Part shown: piece after piece, positions 8,658 to 17,585 of the stretch | How positions within the stretch are numbered: the stretch's first letter is position 1 | Layout of the letters: every line of letters starts with the position of its first letter | NCBI GenBank assembly: GCA_044344795.1 | Contig: JBIJCF010000007.1 | Span: 47,618 to 111,617 of the forward strand | Direction: 5' to 3' | Length of the DNA: 64,000 bases | DNA from: GCA-2737665 sp044344795 | GTDB lineage: Bacteria; Bacteroidota; Bacteroidia; Palsa-965 | Notes under the pieces: generated by a model | Databases searched by the model: none | Told to the model about the DNA's origin: nothing | Seen by the model: only the letters and a program-made list of their open reading frames with translations | Translations under genes and position numbers: made by a program

Positions 8658-9170
8658 TTATATACATTTGAAATAATCAAACGGCTCTTTACAATCTTCA
8701 CATTTCCATAAGGCTTTACACGCTGTTGATCCGAAATTGGAGATCATTGTGGTATTCTTTGACGCACAACGCGGACATCTTACTTCTTTGGGTTTTCCTA
8801 ACAATGCATTTTTATCTGCGCTGGAATTGGGTGGCGGTGCTATGCCGTAATTGTTTAATTTATTCTTTGCATGTTCACTCAGCCAGTCGGTGGTCCATGC
8901 GGGACTTAACACCGTTTTCATTGTTACGGGTTCAAAGCCGCGTTGTTCAAATGCACGCTTTAAATCGGCAGCCATGGCATCCATCGCAGGACAACCTGTA
9001 TAAGTTGGCGTGATAGTAACTTCTACACCATTATCGATGCGTTTCAAATTGCGCACCACACCCAAATCAACTAAAGTTAAAACAGGAATTTCCGGATCAA
9101 CTACAGTATCGGCGATGGCCCACAACTCAGGATCGCGCTCGGCAGTATTTAATTGAATTGTCTTTGTCAT
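8658..9170 (-). CDS. paaD: Phenylacetyl-CoA epoxidase maturation protein PaaD (MIP18 family)
   Basis: This 170-residue protein has the DUF59/MIP18 core (VVDPEIPVLTLVDLGVV, TPTYTGCPAMDAM) followed by a C-terminal four-Cys zinc-ribbon-like tail (CPRCASKN ... CEDCKEPFDYFKC). This is the arrangement of PaaD (also called PaaJ), which is needed for Fe-S assembly of the epoxidase complex, presumably of the reductase PaaE. Two start codons are possible. I chose the inner ATG at 9170 because GGAGG sits 5 nt before it; the outer ATG at 9182 would add four residues. It is the last gene of the paaABCD operon, 56 bp after paaC. Confidence 0.9.
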   Translation of the reverse strand: MTKTIQLNTAERDPELWAIADTVVDPEIPVLTLVDLGVVRNLKRIDNGVEVTITPTYTGCPAMDAMAADLKRAFEQRGFEPVTMKTVLSPAWTTDWLSEHAKNKLNNYGIAPPPNSSADKNALLGKPKEVRCPRCASKNTTMISNFGSTACKALWKCEDCKEPFDYFKCI

Positions 9171-9226
9171 ACGTTCCTCCATTCAGCAAACACGCGGCCA
9201 ACAAAATTGTTTCCGCGTGTCCCTTA

Positions 9227-9991
9227 TTACCATTCACATCCGGGATAGGCCCTGGTGACGTATTGTAATTCGGCAATAATGTAACCGATGTTTTCTGTGT
9301 GCCGTCCGGTTCTGCTGCCTTCCATTTGCCAAGCGTTAACATCAGGTATGGTTAACGTAGCGCGTTGAATCACGTCTTTAACATGTTCCAACCAAGCAGC
9401 TTTCATTGCAGTAACATCAGGAATAATTCCGGCAGCAACTAACTCTTTGTCGGATTCCAACGTGGCAAATAAATCGTGTGTATACATCCACAATTCATCA
9501 ATGCCGTGTTGCATACGTTTGTTACTTTCTTCTGTTCCATCACCCAAACGCAATGTCCAGTCAGTAGCATGACGCACGTGATAAGCTAATTCCTTAACAG
9601 CTTTACCTGCATAACCGGCTAAAGTTTCGTCTGTGCTTTTCAGCAACTCATTGCATAATGCGTAAGCGAAAACCGAATAATACAACTGACGAGCAACAGT
9701 CATTCCAAAATCACCGTTCCCTGATTCGCATAACAAAGCATTGGTGAATTCATGTTCGCGACGTTCGTATGCGTAATAATCTTCGTTCTTGCCACCATCC
9801 AATTGTCCTGCGTAAGAATATAAAACACGTGCCTGACCGATATAATCCAACGCAATATTGGACATGGCAATATCTTCTTCCAAAAACGGTCCGTTGCTGC
9901 ACCATTCGGATAAGCGATGTCCAAGAATCAAATTGTTATCGCCTAAACGAACAACAAATTTGATCAGGGCTGAACTGGTTCCTTGACTCAT
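9227..9991 (-). CDS. paaC: Phenylacetyl-CoA 1,2-epoxidase structural subunit PaaC
   Basis: This 254-residue ferritin-like helical protein matches PaaC: RLGDNNLILGHRLSEW at the N-terminus, ALDYIGQARVLYSYAG, EREHEFTNALLCE and ELAYHVRHATDWTLRLGDG. PaaC pairs with the catalytic subunit PaaA in the PaaAC heterodimer and stabilises it but does not carry out oxygen activation itself. It lies 9 bp behind paaB on the minus strand, in the canonical order paaA-B-C-D. Length is as expected for the family. Confidence 0.93.
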   Translation of the reverse strand: MSQGTSSALIKFVVRLGDNNLILGHRLSEWCSNGPFLEEDIAMSNIALDYIGQARVLYSYAGQLDGGKNEDYYAYERREHEFTNALLCESGNGDFGMTVARQLYYSVFAYALCNELLKSTDETLAGYAGKAVKELAYHVRHATDWTLRLGDGTEESNKRMQHGIDELWMYTHDLFATLESDKELVAAGIIPDVTAMKAAWLEHVKDVIQRATLTIPDVNAWQMEGSRTGRHTENIGYIIAELQYVTRAYPGCEW

Positions 9992-10000
9992 GATGCGGGA

Positions 10001-10294
10001 TTAAATGTGTTTAACTTCATTTGGAATGACATAGAATGTCGGATGACGATATGCTTTATCATTCGAAGGTTCAAAAAATGATCCCATGTCTTCCGGACTG
10101 GAAGCGACGATTGCATTTGAAGGTACAACCCAAAGGGCATTTCCTTCGTTACGACGTGTATATAAATCACGCGCATTCATGATCGCCATTTCTTTATCTG
10201 CAGCGTGAACACTTCCTGCATGCTTGTATGGAGTACCGGATTTGGCTTGTACGAATACTTCCCAAAGCGGAAACTGATTGTCATTTGAACTCAT
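10001..10294 (-). CDS. paaB: Phenylacetyl-CoA 1,2-epoxidase subunit PaaB
   Basis: This 97-residue protein has the PaaB hallmarks: FPLWEVFVQAKSGTPYKHAGSVHAADKEMAI, NARDLYTRRNEGNALWVVPS and the terminal YRHPTFYVIP. PaaB bridges PaaAC units and is required for a functional complex with the reductase. It lies 28 bp after paaA and 9 bp before paaC. Confidence 0.93.
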   Translation of the reverse strand: MSSNDNQFPLWEVFVQAKSGTPYKHAGSVHAADKEMAIMNARDLYTRRNEGNALWVVPSNAIVASSPEDMGSFFEPSNDKAYRHPTFYVIPNEVKHI

Positions 10295-10322
10295 AGTGGT
10301 TGTGGTTTGGAGGTAACGGGAA

Positions 10323-11273
10323 TTAAGCTACAAGGGTTTCTGATTTCTTGGCGTTCTTTTTCGCATAAGCATTCGCTGCTTCACGAACCCACGCATTTTC
10401 TTCATGCACTTTAACGTGGTGATTCAAACGCTGCTTATTGCAAGGACCATTTCCGCGAACAACATTATTGAATTCTTCCCAATCAATTTGACCGAAATCG
10501 TAATGGCCGCGTTCTGCATTCCATTTCAAATCCGGATCAGGGATGGTTAAGCCAAGGAACTCTGCCTGAGCAACAGTTTTATCAATAAACTTCTGACGCA
10601 ACTCGTCGTTCGATTCGCGTTTAATTTTCCACTGCATGGATTGAGCAGAGTGCGCTGATTCTGCATCATGCGGCCCAAACATCATCAATGATGGCCACCA
10701 CCAGCGATTCATTGCATCTTGCGCCATCGCTTTTTGTTCGGCAGTACCGCGACACAACGCCAACATCAGTTCATACCCTTGACGTTGGTGGAAACTTTCT
10801 TCTTTACAAATACGCACCATAGCACGAGCGTAAGGCCCATAAGAAGTACGCTGTAAAGAAACCTGATTCACAATCGCCGCTCCATCTACCAACCATCCCA
10901 CTGCACCCATATCAGCCCAACTGAGCGTCGGATAATTAAATATGCTAGAATATTTTGCAGCGCCGGTATGCAATTGATGAATCAACTCTTCGCGACTAAT
11001 GCCAAAAGTTTCACAAGCAGAGTACAGATACAACCCATGTCCTGCTTCGTCCTGAATTTTAGACAATAAAATTGCCTTACGACGCAAACTAGGAGCGCGT
11101 GTGATCCAATTTCCTTCCGGCTGCATCCCGATAATTTCCGAATGAGCGTGCTGCGACACCTGACGAATTAAATTCTTCCGATACTTTTCCGGCATCCAGT
11201 CCTTAGGCTCAATAAACTCCCCGCGATCAATCTTGGCCTGAAACTGCGCCTCTAATTCCATTACATTTTCCAT
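10323..11273 (-). CDS. paaA: Phenylacetyl-CoA 1,2-epoxidase catalytic subunit PaaA
   Basis: This 316-residue di-iron oxygenase subunit converts phenylacetyl-CoA to the ring 1,2-epoxide using O2 and electrons from PaaE. Family segments visible are PEKYRKNLIRQVSQHAHSEI, KIQDEAGHGLYLYSACE (E-x-x-H iron ligand pair), ICKEESFHQRQGYEL (second E-x-x-H) and NRWWWPSLMMFGPHD. It is the first gene of the minus-strand paaABCD operon. A perfect TATATTTG -7 box lies 28 nt upstream, and paaE diverges from the same intergenic region, which suggests joint control; no paaR or paaX regulator is in the window. Confidence 0.95.
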   Translation of the reverse strand: MENVMELEAQFQAKIDRGEFIEPKDWMPEKYRKNLIRQVSQHAHSEIIGMQPEGNWITRAPSLRRKAILLSKIQDEAGHGLYLYSACETFGISREELIHQLHTGAAKYSSIFNYPTLSWADMGAVGWLVDGAAIVNQVSLQRTSYGPYARAMVRICKEESFHQRQGYELMLALCRGTAEQKAMAQDAMNRWWWPSLMMFGPHDAESAHSAQSMQWKIKRESNDELRQKFIDKTVAQAEFLGLTIPDPDLKWNAERGHYDFGQIDWEEFNNVVRGNGPCNKQRLNHHVKVHEENAWVREAANAYAKKNAKKSETLVA

Positions 11274-11301
11274 AGTGCGAACGTTATGTTAAGGTTCCGT
11301 A

Positions 11302-11309
11302 CAAATATA
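11302..11309 (-). promoter_or_regulatory. -7 promoter box for paaABCD
   Basis: TATATTTG on the minus strand, a perfect TAnnTTTG match, lies 28 nt before the paaA start. It is the same octamer that precedes paaG. No TTG is visible at the usual -33 spacing, which may point to activator dependence. Confidence 0.55.
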
Positions 11310-11461
11310 GCGAATACGGCGTCTTTTTGTTTCATGATAAATGTCAGCGCCCCGTATGATTTCCATTTTATTCCGGGCTCTGCACCAACTTCCTTCTAAA
11401 AATCGTAAAACGCCTGCCAGTGGCTTTTTCCGCTACTTTCTCACAACAATTCGTCGCATAC

Positions 11462-11493
11462 TTTGTTCATCCTCGTTGAGAATCCTATTTTTG
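11462..11493 (+). promoter_or_regulatory. Full -33/-7 promoter for paaE
   Basis: TTTG at 11462-11465 and TATTTTTG at 11486-11493 are separated by 20 nt, matching the Bacteroidota TTG-N19/20-TAnnTTTG promoter. It lies 20 nt before the paaE ATG at 11514. In the rest of the 240-bp paaA-paaE intergenic region I see no clear palindromic operator. Confidence 0.65.
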
Positions 11494-11513
11494 CGCGTAA
11501 TTCAAATCATATT

Positions 11514-12590
11514 ATGGCACGTTTTCATACGCTTCAAGTAAAAGATATTCAACGCGAAACCGCCGATTGTGTGTCTGTTGTAATGGATATTCCGGCTGCC
11601 TTGGCTTCCGAATTTCAATATAAACAAGGTCAGTACCTGACTTTTAAAGTGATGGTTAATGGTGAAGAATTACGTCGTTCGTATTCGCTTTGCAGCAGCC
11701 CGGTTATTGATAATGAACTGCGTGTGGCAGTGAAAAAAGTCGCCGGCGGTCGCGTTTCCACCTGGATGAACGAAGTCCTGAAAAAAGGCGATGCGTTAGA
11801 AGTGATGACGCCGATGGGGAATTTTTATTCCGACATGAATGCTGCAAACGCTAAGCATTATCAATTGTTTGCAGGCGGAAGCGGTATCACACCGATGTTC
11901 TCCATTATTAAAACGGCGCTAAAAAGCGAACCGAACAGCAATATCACTTTGTATTACGCTAACCGCGACGAAGCATCTACCATTTTTAAATCGCAATTAG
12001 ACGCTTTACAAAGCAGTAACAGCAACCGTTTGAGCATACATTACATTTATGATAATGCTCCTGCCGGTCATGCGGCACTGTATTGCGGCATGATGGATCA
12101 AGCAAAGGTGAAAGGTTTGCTCGAAAATCACGGTGATTTAACCGGCAACTGCGAATACTTTATTTGCGGCCCCGGACCGATGATGGAAAACGTGAAGAAC
12201 GTGCTAAACGATTTAAAAGTTGACACGAAAAAAATTCACATCGAATATTTCACGGCAGTTGAAGAAGCCGTAAAGAAAGCAGAAGCAGCAAGCACCGGCG
12301 GCAAGATCATGTCGAAAGTGACGATCATCATGGACGGCCAGGAATTGAATGTTGACTTATCATCAGACGGTCCAACAATTTTAGATGTAGCCATTGAAAA
12401 TGATTTGGATGCACCGTTTGCTTGTAAAGGTGCCGTTTGCTGTACGTGTCGCGCTAAAGTGATGGAAGGTCAAATGTCCATGGACGCGAACTACGCACTT
12501 TCCGAAGAAGAAATTGAACAGGGCTACGTGCTTACCTGTCAAGCTCATCCGGCTACAGAGCGTGTGGTGGTGAGTTATGATGAGCCATAA
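11514..12590 (+). CDS. paaE: Phenylacetyl-CoA 1,2-epoxidase reductase PaaE
   Basis: This 358-residue oxidoreductase passes electrons from NADPH to PaaA. The N-terminal FAD domain has RRSYSLCSSP (family RxYS), the NAD(P) domain has LFAGGSGITPMFSII and YFICGPGPMMENV, and a plant-type [2Fe-2S] ferredoxin domain occupies the last 90 residues with the Cys set in CKGAVCCTCRAKV and VLTCQAHP. The ATG at 11514 is chosen because the promoter lies just upstream and homology begins at ARFHTLQV; the frame stays open further upstream but those codons overlap the promoter. Divergence of paaE from paaABCD departs from the single-operon order of Escherichia coli. Confidence 0.93.
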   Translation: MARFHTLQVKDIQRETADCVSVVMDIPAALASEFQYKQGQYLTFKVMVNGEELRRSYSLCSSPVIDNELRVAVKKVAGGRVSTWMNEVLKKGDALEVMTPMGNFYSDMNAANAKHYQLFAGGSGITPMFSIIKTALKSEPNSNITLYYANRDEASTIFKSQLDALQSSNSNRLSIHYIYDNAPAGHAALYCGMMDQAKVKGLLENHGDLTGNCEYFICGPGPMMENVKNVLNDLKVDTKKIHIEYFTAVEEAVKKAEAASTGGKIMSKVTIIMDGQELNVDLSSDGPTILDVAIENDLDAPFACKGAVCCTCRAKVMEGQMSMDANYALSEEEIEQGYVLTCQAHPATERVVVSYDEP

Positions 12591-12608
12591 ATTGCGAAGA
12601 AAGGTACG

Positions 12609-14090
12609 CTAGTTTCTTGCGATCATCATACTTCGTTGGGCAATAACTCGATTATCGTCAAATCTTAGCAATATCAAATAAAGTCCCGTGTGTTCAGGCG
12701 TATAATTCCAACCCGTAGGATTGTACACCTCGTACAATTTTTGCCCGTTCATATTGAACACGGATATCTCGATGGGATAACAATTGGAAGGTAAATTATT
12801 CCAAAATTCAGCCTGTAACACAGAGTTCCCAATGTCGCAAAAATTGTGCATTTCCGCGTTGCCCACATTTAATGTGTTAACGTGAAAAAATATACTGCGA
12901 TTATTTACTGACGATTGCGCAGAAACCCAAACTAATCCGCCGGGTGCGGCAGTCACCTGCAACGATTGGTTGTAAATTCCCAAAGTATCAGGACAATTAA
13001 CGAATCCCAGACTGTTTAAATTGTTATCCAACTTAGTTATGCGGAAGGTATTTAGAAACGCTTTATTTACAGCATATATATACCCATCACCTCCTACTGC
13101 CAACGCCATATTGTAGTTCACATTAGCAGTAATAACTACTGAATCTATTACCGTTAGATCAAGTGGTGAAATTTTATAAATACAAGCAAATCCTGATTGC
13201 ATAAACGCAACTTGAACGAAAAGATATAAGCTGTCATCGCTATATAAAACATCTGTAATTATATTATTTCCGAATGCCTTATGATGTGTAAAATCACCCG
13301 AGAAATCGAAACGATGAAGCTTGCCGTCGAAATTAACGGTATTAGTACTTGCGATGATACACGCACTATTTTGAGGAAAAATTTTAGCGTCAATAATTCG
13401 CTCAGGGCCATTGCGTGGATCAATTGTATCGGATGCTACTATATTAAACGCGGAGTCCACAACAGCCCCCACTAATCTGTCCGCGCCAAAAGCTAAATTC
13501 CAACTATTAAACGCGTAAATATTGCTGTGTGATTTATACGATACAACCGTCATCCAATTGGTTCCCGGCACATACAGAGAATCTATAGTTGAGCCATTTG
13601 AGTTGATAGATCTAACTTCAAAGCCCTCATTGATAATTTTTGAATGCGTTTGCGATGGTGTTAAGTTAAAGAAGGGCAAATCACAATTTGAAATAGTATC
13701 AAAGGGTTGTGAAGAATTACCGAAGACCGCTAAATCTAAATTAGGAAATGTAGAATCAGGTGCTGTTAAACTGTAATAAACAGTATCATTAAAACACTCC
13801 AAAAACCATGCGTCGCCTGTCCCTTGGTTAACACACACGGGAAATCCGTACCGATGAGAACTTAAAACGAATCCGTTTGTTGCATCAACGGTCATTAAAA
13901 CCGGATATCTTCTGGAGCACGAATCAAATGTCCCTGCCAAAAAAAAGGTGTCTGCCAATTTTTGATGGCTAGTAACAACTTTGTCTTCCAGATGTGTTGT
14001 CCAAATAACCGCTTGAGCGTTCAAATGTTGCTTACTAATTACACAAAAGGAGATGACCAGTAAAATGTATGAAAGTCTGTTTAGAGCCAT
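12609..14090 (-). CDS. Secreted protein with T9SS C-terminal sorting domain
   Basis: This 493-residue protein starts at the ATG at 14090, directly before a signal peptide ending at LNAQA; ten further in-frame codons upstream are unlikely to be used. The body is a beta-rich, possibly propeller-like region with repeated VDATNGFVL or DSLYLFVQ type strands and no recognisable enzyme motif. The final about 70 residues (IEISVFNMNGQKLYEVYN ... GLYLILLRFDDN) form a type A T9SS sorting domain, so the protein should cross the outer membrane through the type IX system and become surface-attached or released. It is convergent with paaE, with an 18-bp gap, and looks more A+T-rich than its neighbours. Confidence 0.75.
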   Translation of the reverse strand: MALNRLSYILLVISFCVISKQHLNAQAVIWTTHLEDKVVTSHQKLADTFFLAGTFDSCSRRYPVLMTVDATNGFVLSSHRYGFPVCVNQGTGDAWFLECFNDTVYYSLTAPDSTFPNLDLAVFGNSSQPFDTISNCDLPFFNLTPSQTHSKIINEGFEVRSINSNGSTIDSLYVPGTNWMTVVSYKSHSNIYAFNSWNLAFGADRLVGAVVDSAFNIVASDTIDPRNGPERIIDAKIFPQNSACIIASTNTVNFDGKLHRFDFSGDFTHHKAFGNNIITDVLYSDDSLYLFVQVAFMQSGFACIYKISPLDLTVIDSVVITANVNYNMALAVGGDGYIYAVNKAFLNTFRITKLDNNLNSLGFVNCPDTLGIYNQSLQVTAAPGGLVWVSAQSSVNNRSIFFHVNTLNVGNAEMHNFCDIGNSVLQAEFWNNLPSNCYPIEISVFNMNGQKLYEVYNPTGWNYTPEHTGLYLILLRFDDNRVIAQRSMMIARN

Positions 14091-14323
14091 AAAAATCGGT
14101 TTATCTATATCGAGATACAAGTTAAACGCAACAAGACTTTTTAAAATCTTGGAATCAATAAGTGGTCTTAATTTACATGTAAGTGTGATAAAACACTTAC
14201 ACGACCTGACAATTAAACCTTAAATCTCGAAATTGTAGCTCCTTTATGCTCTCATTAAATACTTGCTACTCGGCATAAGTCAACTTTTGTGTCAACTTAT
14301 TTTAGGACGATTAGCGCATCAAC

Positions 14324-14357
14324 AAAAAAAGGGTCAACACTTGCCGACCCTTTTTTT
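14324..14357. terminator. Bidirectional intrinsic terminator
   Basis: A stem of AAAAAAAGGGTC and GACCCTTTTTTT encloses a 10-nt loop. It ends transcription of the MORN-repeat gene on the minus strand, and its symmetry allows function in either direction. The rest of 14091-14372 holds only the region upstream of the T9SS-cargo gene, with no ORF I can support. Confidence 0.8.
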
Positions 14358-14372
14358 ATTTCATAACCGCGG

Positions 14373-14846
14373 TTACAATTTCGTTCCGTACGTGCGTTCA
14401 CCGGTTAATACACCGTTTTCATCCCACATTTTCCATGTGCCGATTTTTTCTCCGTTTGCATAATGCATTTCCATGCGCAAACGACCTGCATCATCCCAGG
14501 TTTTCCAATCGCCGTTTTTTACACCGTTCTTATAATTGGCTTCACCGATTTTGATTCCGACCACATTCCAACTTTCCCATAAGCCATCACGCAAACCCGC
14601 CAAGAAACGACCGGCTTCCATTTTTTCTCCTGTTGCATAATAAAATATTGCTACGCCTTCTGCTTTTCCATTAATAATGTTCAGATCAGCCTTCTTTGCA
14701 CCGTTCTCATACTTCTGAACAAATGCACCCGTAAATGCATTTCCATTGGCGTCCACATACAAGCCGTTCTTCAACTGAACTTCCTGTGCGATTGATGCGC
14801 TGAGCATTCCTACCAGAAACATCATCAGCATTGCTACCTTCTTCAT
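14373..14846 (-). CDS. Secreted MORN-repeat protein
   Basis: This 157-residue protein has a signal peptide ending at SIAQ and then about five MORN_2-type repeats of the form Y-x-N-G-x-K-x-G-x-W-x-x-W (for example YKNGVKNGDWKTWDDAGRL and YANGEKIGTWKMWDENGVL). Similar proteins are often labelled YwqK antitoxin-like, but no toxin gene is adjacent and the signal peptide argues for a periplasmic or surface location. Function is unknown. It stands alone and is followed by a strong terminator. Confidence 0.7.
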   Translation of the reverse strand: MKKVAMLMMFLVGMLSASIAQEVQLKNGLYVDANGNAFTGAFVQKYENGAKKADLNIINGKAEGVAIFYYATGEKMEAGRFLAGLRDGLWESWNVVGIKIGEANYKNGVKNGDWKTWDDAGRLRMEMHYANGEKIGTWKMWDENGVLTGERTYGTKL

Positions 14847-15017
14847 ACTACCTTCTTTATTTGAAGTGAAACATCCGTTAACTCCTATGAGCTTGAACGA
14901 ATTTCACACCAAAAGGTAGCTTGGGCATAAAGTTTACGTAACGTAAAGTTTACAAACGAACTAAATAACTGATATTCAGTGTATTTAATTTACTAAACAA
15001 GATGAATTTGGGGGAAA

Positions 15018-15338
15018 TTAACGCGCTTCCAAACTAACACTCACCTCGGGACGGTGATCAGGAGTATCTGCAATTACAGTTTCTCCTTGGTAAGAAACAC
15101 AAGAAATTTCCAATGTATACGAAGCTGCAGGTAAATCAGGCAAGAAGAAACGTCCGTCAAAATCAGTGTAGGTAACGATGCTTGTTCCTTTCACGCAAAC
15201 CTTTGCTCCTGCAAGCGTTTCCTGCGTTTGAGCGTCAGTTACAGTTCCGGAAACGAACATCACTGCGGGCCCTGTACCGTTAGCAAAGAGCGTCGCAGTG
15301 AGCAGAAAACCAAGTATGAACAGAGCTACATGTTTCAC
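15018..15338 (-). CDS. Small secreted carboxypeptidase-regulatory-like domain protein
   Basis: This 106-residue protein starts with GTG. It has a signal peptide followed by a single beta-sandwich CarboxypepD_reg domain: VSGTVTDAQTQETLAGAKVCVKGT, DFDGRFFLPDLPAASYTLEIS. In Bacteroidota this domain is usually the N-terminus of a TonB-dependent receptor, but here it forms the whole protein. A perfect -7 box lies 5 nt before the start. The role is unknown; a stand-alone periplasmic or surface adaptor is plausible. Confidence 0.65.
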   Translation of the reverse strand: MKHVALFILGFLLTATLFANGTGPAVMFVSGTVTDAQTQETLAGAKVCVKGTSIVTYTDFDGRFFLPDLPAASYTLEISCVSYQGETVIADTPDHRPEVSVSLEAR

Positions 15339-15343
15339 GAGAA

Positions 15344-15351
15344 CAAAACTA
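15344..15351 (-). promoter_or_regulatory. -7 box 5 nt before the small beta-sandwich gene
   Basis: TAGTTTTG on the minus strand is a perfect TAnnTTTG match placed 5 nt before the GTG start, predicting a leaderless or nearly leaderless mRNA. Confidence 0.5.
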
Positions 15352-15451
15352 TTTCATAACTGAATTTTAACGATTTCCATAGCATTAAGTCCATATGAAG
15401 GTTATGTTAACTCGGAGTGATAACGACCTCCTTCAATTGGCTTCAAATCCG

Positions 15452-15459
15452 TATCTTCG
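15452..15459 (+). promoter_or_regulatory. Putative -7 box for the dehydrogenase E1 gene
   Basis: TATCTTCG followed by TTAG resembles the TTCG variant of the -7 element. It lies 37 nt before the ATG at 15497. A similar TAACTTCGTTAG string is found at 18175, upstream of prc. Confidence 0.35.
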
Positions 15460-15496
15460 TTAGCTTACAAAGCGATTTTTTGATCTTTAAATTAAT

Positions 15497-17584
15497 ATGT
15501 CGTTGAACGTGGCTGAAGCGAAAGCAAAATCTGGAAGTGTGCCGGTATCTACCGCATTAAAAGCATACGAGTTGTTATGCACAGCAAAGGCAATGGCCGA
15601 GCTGTATGAAGCCAACAAAGAAATTACGGCGAAATATGTTCACGCTACTTCACGCGGTCATGAAGCCATTCAGATTGCGCTAGGATTGCAACTTAAACCG
15701 CAAGATTTCTTATCGGCGTATTATCGTGACGATAGCATTCTGTTGAGTATAGGACTTACGCCTCATGACGTGATGTTGCAATTGCTTGCGAAACGCGATG
15801 ATCCGTTTTCAGGTGGCAGGACCTACTACAGTCACCCGAGTTTAAAGCGGGATGATATGCCCAAAATTCCCATGCAAAGTTCTGCAACTGGTATGCAGGC
15901 GATTCCGAGTACAGGTGTTGCCATGGGTTTGCAATATTTGGAGTTGCAGGGATTAGCACCTGATTACAACGGAGAAAATCCGATTATGGCGTGTTCTTTA
16001 GGAGATGCGTGTATTACAGAAGGTGAAGTGGCGGAAGCCTTTCAAATGGCTGTGTTGAAGAAATTGCCCATTCTGTACATTGTTCAAGATAACGAGTGGG
16101 ACATTTCTGCTAACGCGAAAGAAATTCGTGCGCAGGATGCGACAGAATACGCGAGAGGATTTAAAGGATTAGAAACTCGCACCATTGACGGCACCGATTT
16201 TTTCCGGTCGTATGAAACCATCCGTGATGTGATTGCAACAATTCGCAAGGAGCGTCGTCCATTTTTAATTCATGCTAAAGTTCCTTTGCTTAATCACCAC
16301 ACATCCGGAGTTCGTAAAGAATGGTATCGTGATGATTTGGAAGAAGCAGCGAAGCGAGATCCTTTTCCGAAACTGAGAAATCAGCTAATCATTAACGGCA
16401 TCGACGCGAAAGAACTGGAGCAAATTGAACAACGTGCGAAAGCCTTGGTACAAAGTGATTACGAACAAGCACTAAAAGCAGAAGATCCGCGTCCGGAAGA
16501 TTTGTTTACACACGACTTCGCTCCTACTCCGATCACAGAAGAAAAAGGCGTTCGTGAACCGGCAGGCAAAGATAAAACCGTGATGGTGGACAGCGCTTTG
16601 TTTGCAGTTCAGGAAATCATGGCTAAACATCCCGAGTCGTTGTTATACGGTCAAGATGTGGGTGGACGTTTAGGCGGTGTATTTCGTGAAGCGGCAACTT
16701 TGGCGCAAAAGTTCGGCGATAATCGTGTATTCAATACGCCTATTCAAGAAGCATTTATCATCGGGTCAACAGTTGGTATGTCTTGCGTTGGTTTGAAACC
16801 CATCGTGGAAGTTCAATTTGCAGATTACATCTGGCCGGGACTGAATCAATTGTTTACTGAAGTTTCCCGCTCCAGTTACTTATCGAACGGTAAATGGCCG
16901 GTAAGCATGGTACTTCGCGTTCCTATTGGTGCGTATGGTAGTGGCGGACCTTATCACAGCTCGAGTGTGGAATCTGTGTTGTGCAATATTCGTGGCATCA
17001 AAGTCGTGTATCCTTCTACCGGTGCCGATTTGAAAGGATTATTAAAAGCTGCTTATTACGATCCGAATCCTGTGATAGTATTGGAACACAAAGGTTTGTA
17101 TTGGTCTAAAATCAAAGGAACCGAAGATGCGAAGACCGTTGAACCTGATGAAGATTACGTGATTCCTATCGGAAAGGCGCGCTTTGTGCAGGAAGCGGAA
17201 GTTTTGCAAAACGTAACCACGGTTACAATCGTTACATACGGCATGGGAGTGTACTGGGCAAAGAATGCTGCGAGGAAATTTGCAGATCGCGTGGAAATTC
17301 TCGACTTACGCAGTTTGTCTCCAATTGATGAGGAAGCGGTATTCGCAACTGTTCGTAAACATAGTCGTTGTATTGTGCTGACTGAAGAACCATACAACAA
17401 TGGTTTTGCGCAAGCATTGTGCGGAAGAATCCAGAAATATTGTTTCGAACAGCTGGATGCTCCTGTGGAATTAATTGGTGCTGAAAACATGCCGGCAATT
17501 CCGTTGAACTCTACTTTGGAAGCGACTATGTTGCCTAACGCAGATAAAGTGGCAGCGGTTATCGAAAACGTGTTAGCCTATTAA
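15497..17584 (+). CDS. Fused 2-oxoisovalerate-type dehydrogenase E1 alpha-beta
   Basis: This 695-residue protein joins both subunits of a thiamine-diphosphate 2-oxoacid dehydrogenase. The alpha half (residues 20-330) has the TPP motif in SLGDACITEGEVAEAF ending in QDNEWDISAN. The beta half (from about 365) has LLYGQDVGGRLGGVFREA, FNTPIQEAFIIGSTVGMS, a PYHSSSVESV segment and a C-terminal transketolase domain (TIVTYGMGVYWAKNAARKF). Such fusions are typical in Bacteroidota and feed branched-chain fatty-acid or amino-acid metabolism with E2 and E3, which are not nearby. The thioredoxin-like gene follows one base after its stop. Confidence 0.88.
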   Translation: MSLNVAEAKAKSGSVPVSTALKAYELLCTAKAMAELYEANKEITAKYVHATSRGHEAIQIALGLQLKPQDFLSAYYRDDSILLSIGLTPHDVMLQLLAKRDDPFSGGRTYYSHPSLKRDDMPKIPMQSSATGMQAIPSTGVAMGLQYLELQGLAPDYNGENPIMACSLGDACITEGEVAEAFQMAVLKKLPILYIVQDNEWDISANAKEIRAQDATEYARGFKGLETRTIDGTDFFRSYETIRDVIATIRKERRPFLIHAKVPLLNHHTSGVRKEWYRDDLEEAAKRDPFPKLRNQLIINGIDAKELEQIEQRAKALVQSDYEQALKAEDPRPEDLFTHDFAPTPITEEKGVREPAGKDKTVMVDSALFAVQEIMAKHPESLLYGQDVGGRLGGVFREAATLAQKFGDNRVFNTPIQEAFIIGSTVGMSCVGLKPIVEVQFADYIWPGLNQLFTEVSRSSYLSNGKWPVSMVLRVPIGAYGSGGPYHSSSVESVLCNIRGIKVVYPSTGADLKGLLKAAYYDPNPVIVLEHKGLYWSKIKGTEDAKTVEPDEDYVIPIGKARFVQEAEVLQNVTTVTIVTYGMGVYWAKNAARKFADRVEILDLRSLSPIDEEAVFATVRKHSRCIVLTEEPYNNGFAQALCGRIQKYCFEQLDAPVELIGAENMPAIPLNSTLEATMLPNADKVAAVIENVLAY

Positions 17585-17585
17585 C

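Noticed and set aside
11341..11541. Plus-strand reading frame in the paaA-paaE intergenic region
   Set aside because: It has no homology that I recognise, overlaps the paaE promoter and has no ribosome binding site.
14373..14846. YwqK-type antitoxin
   Set aside because: The protein has a signal peptide and MORN repeats, and there is no adjacent toxin gene.
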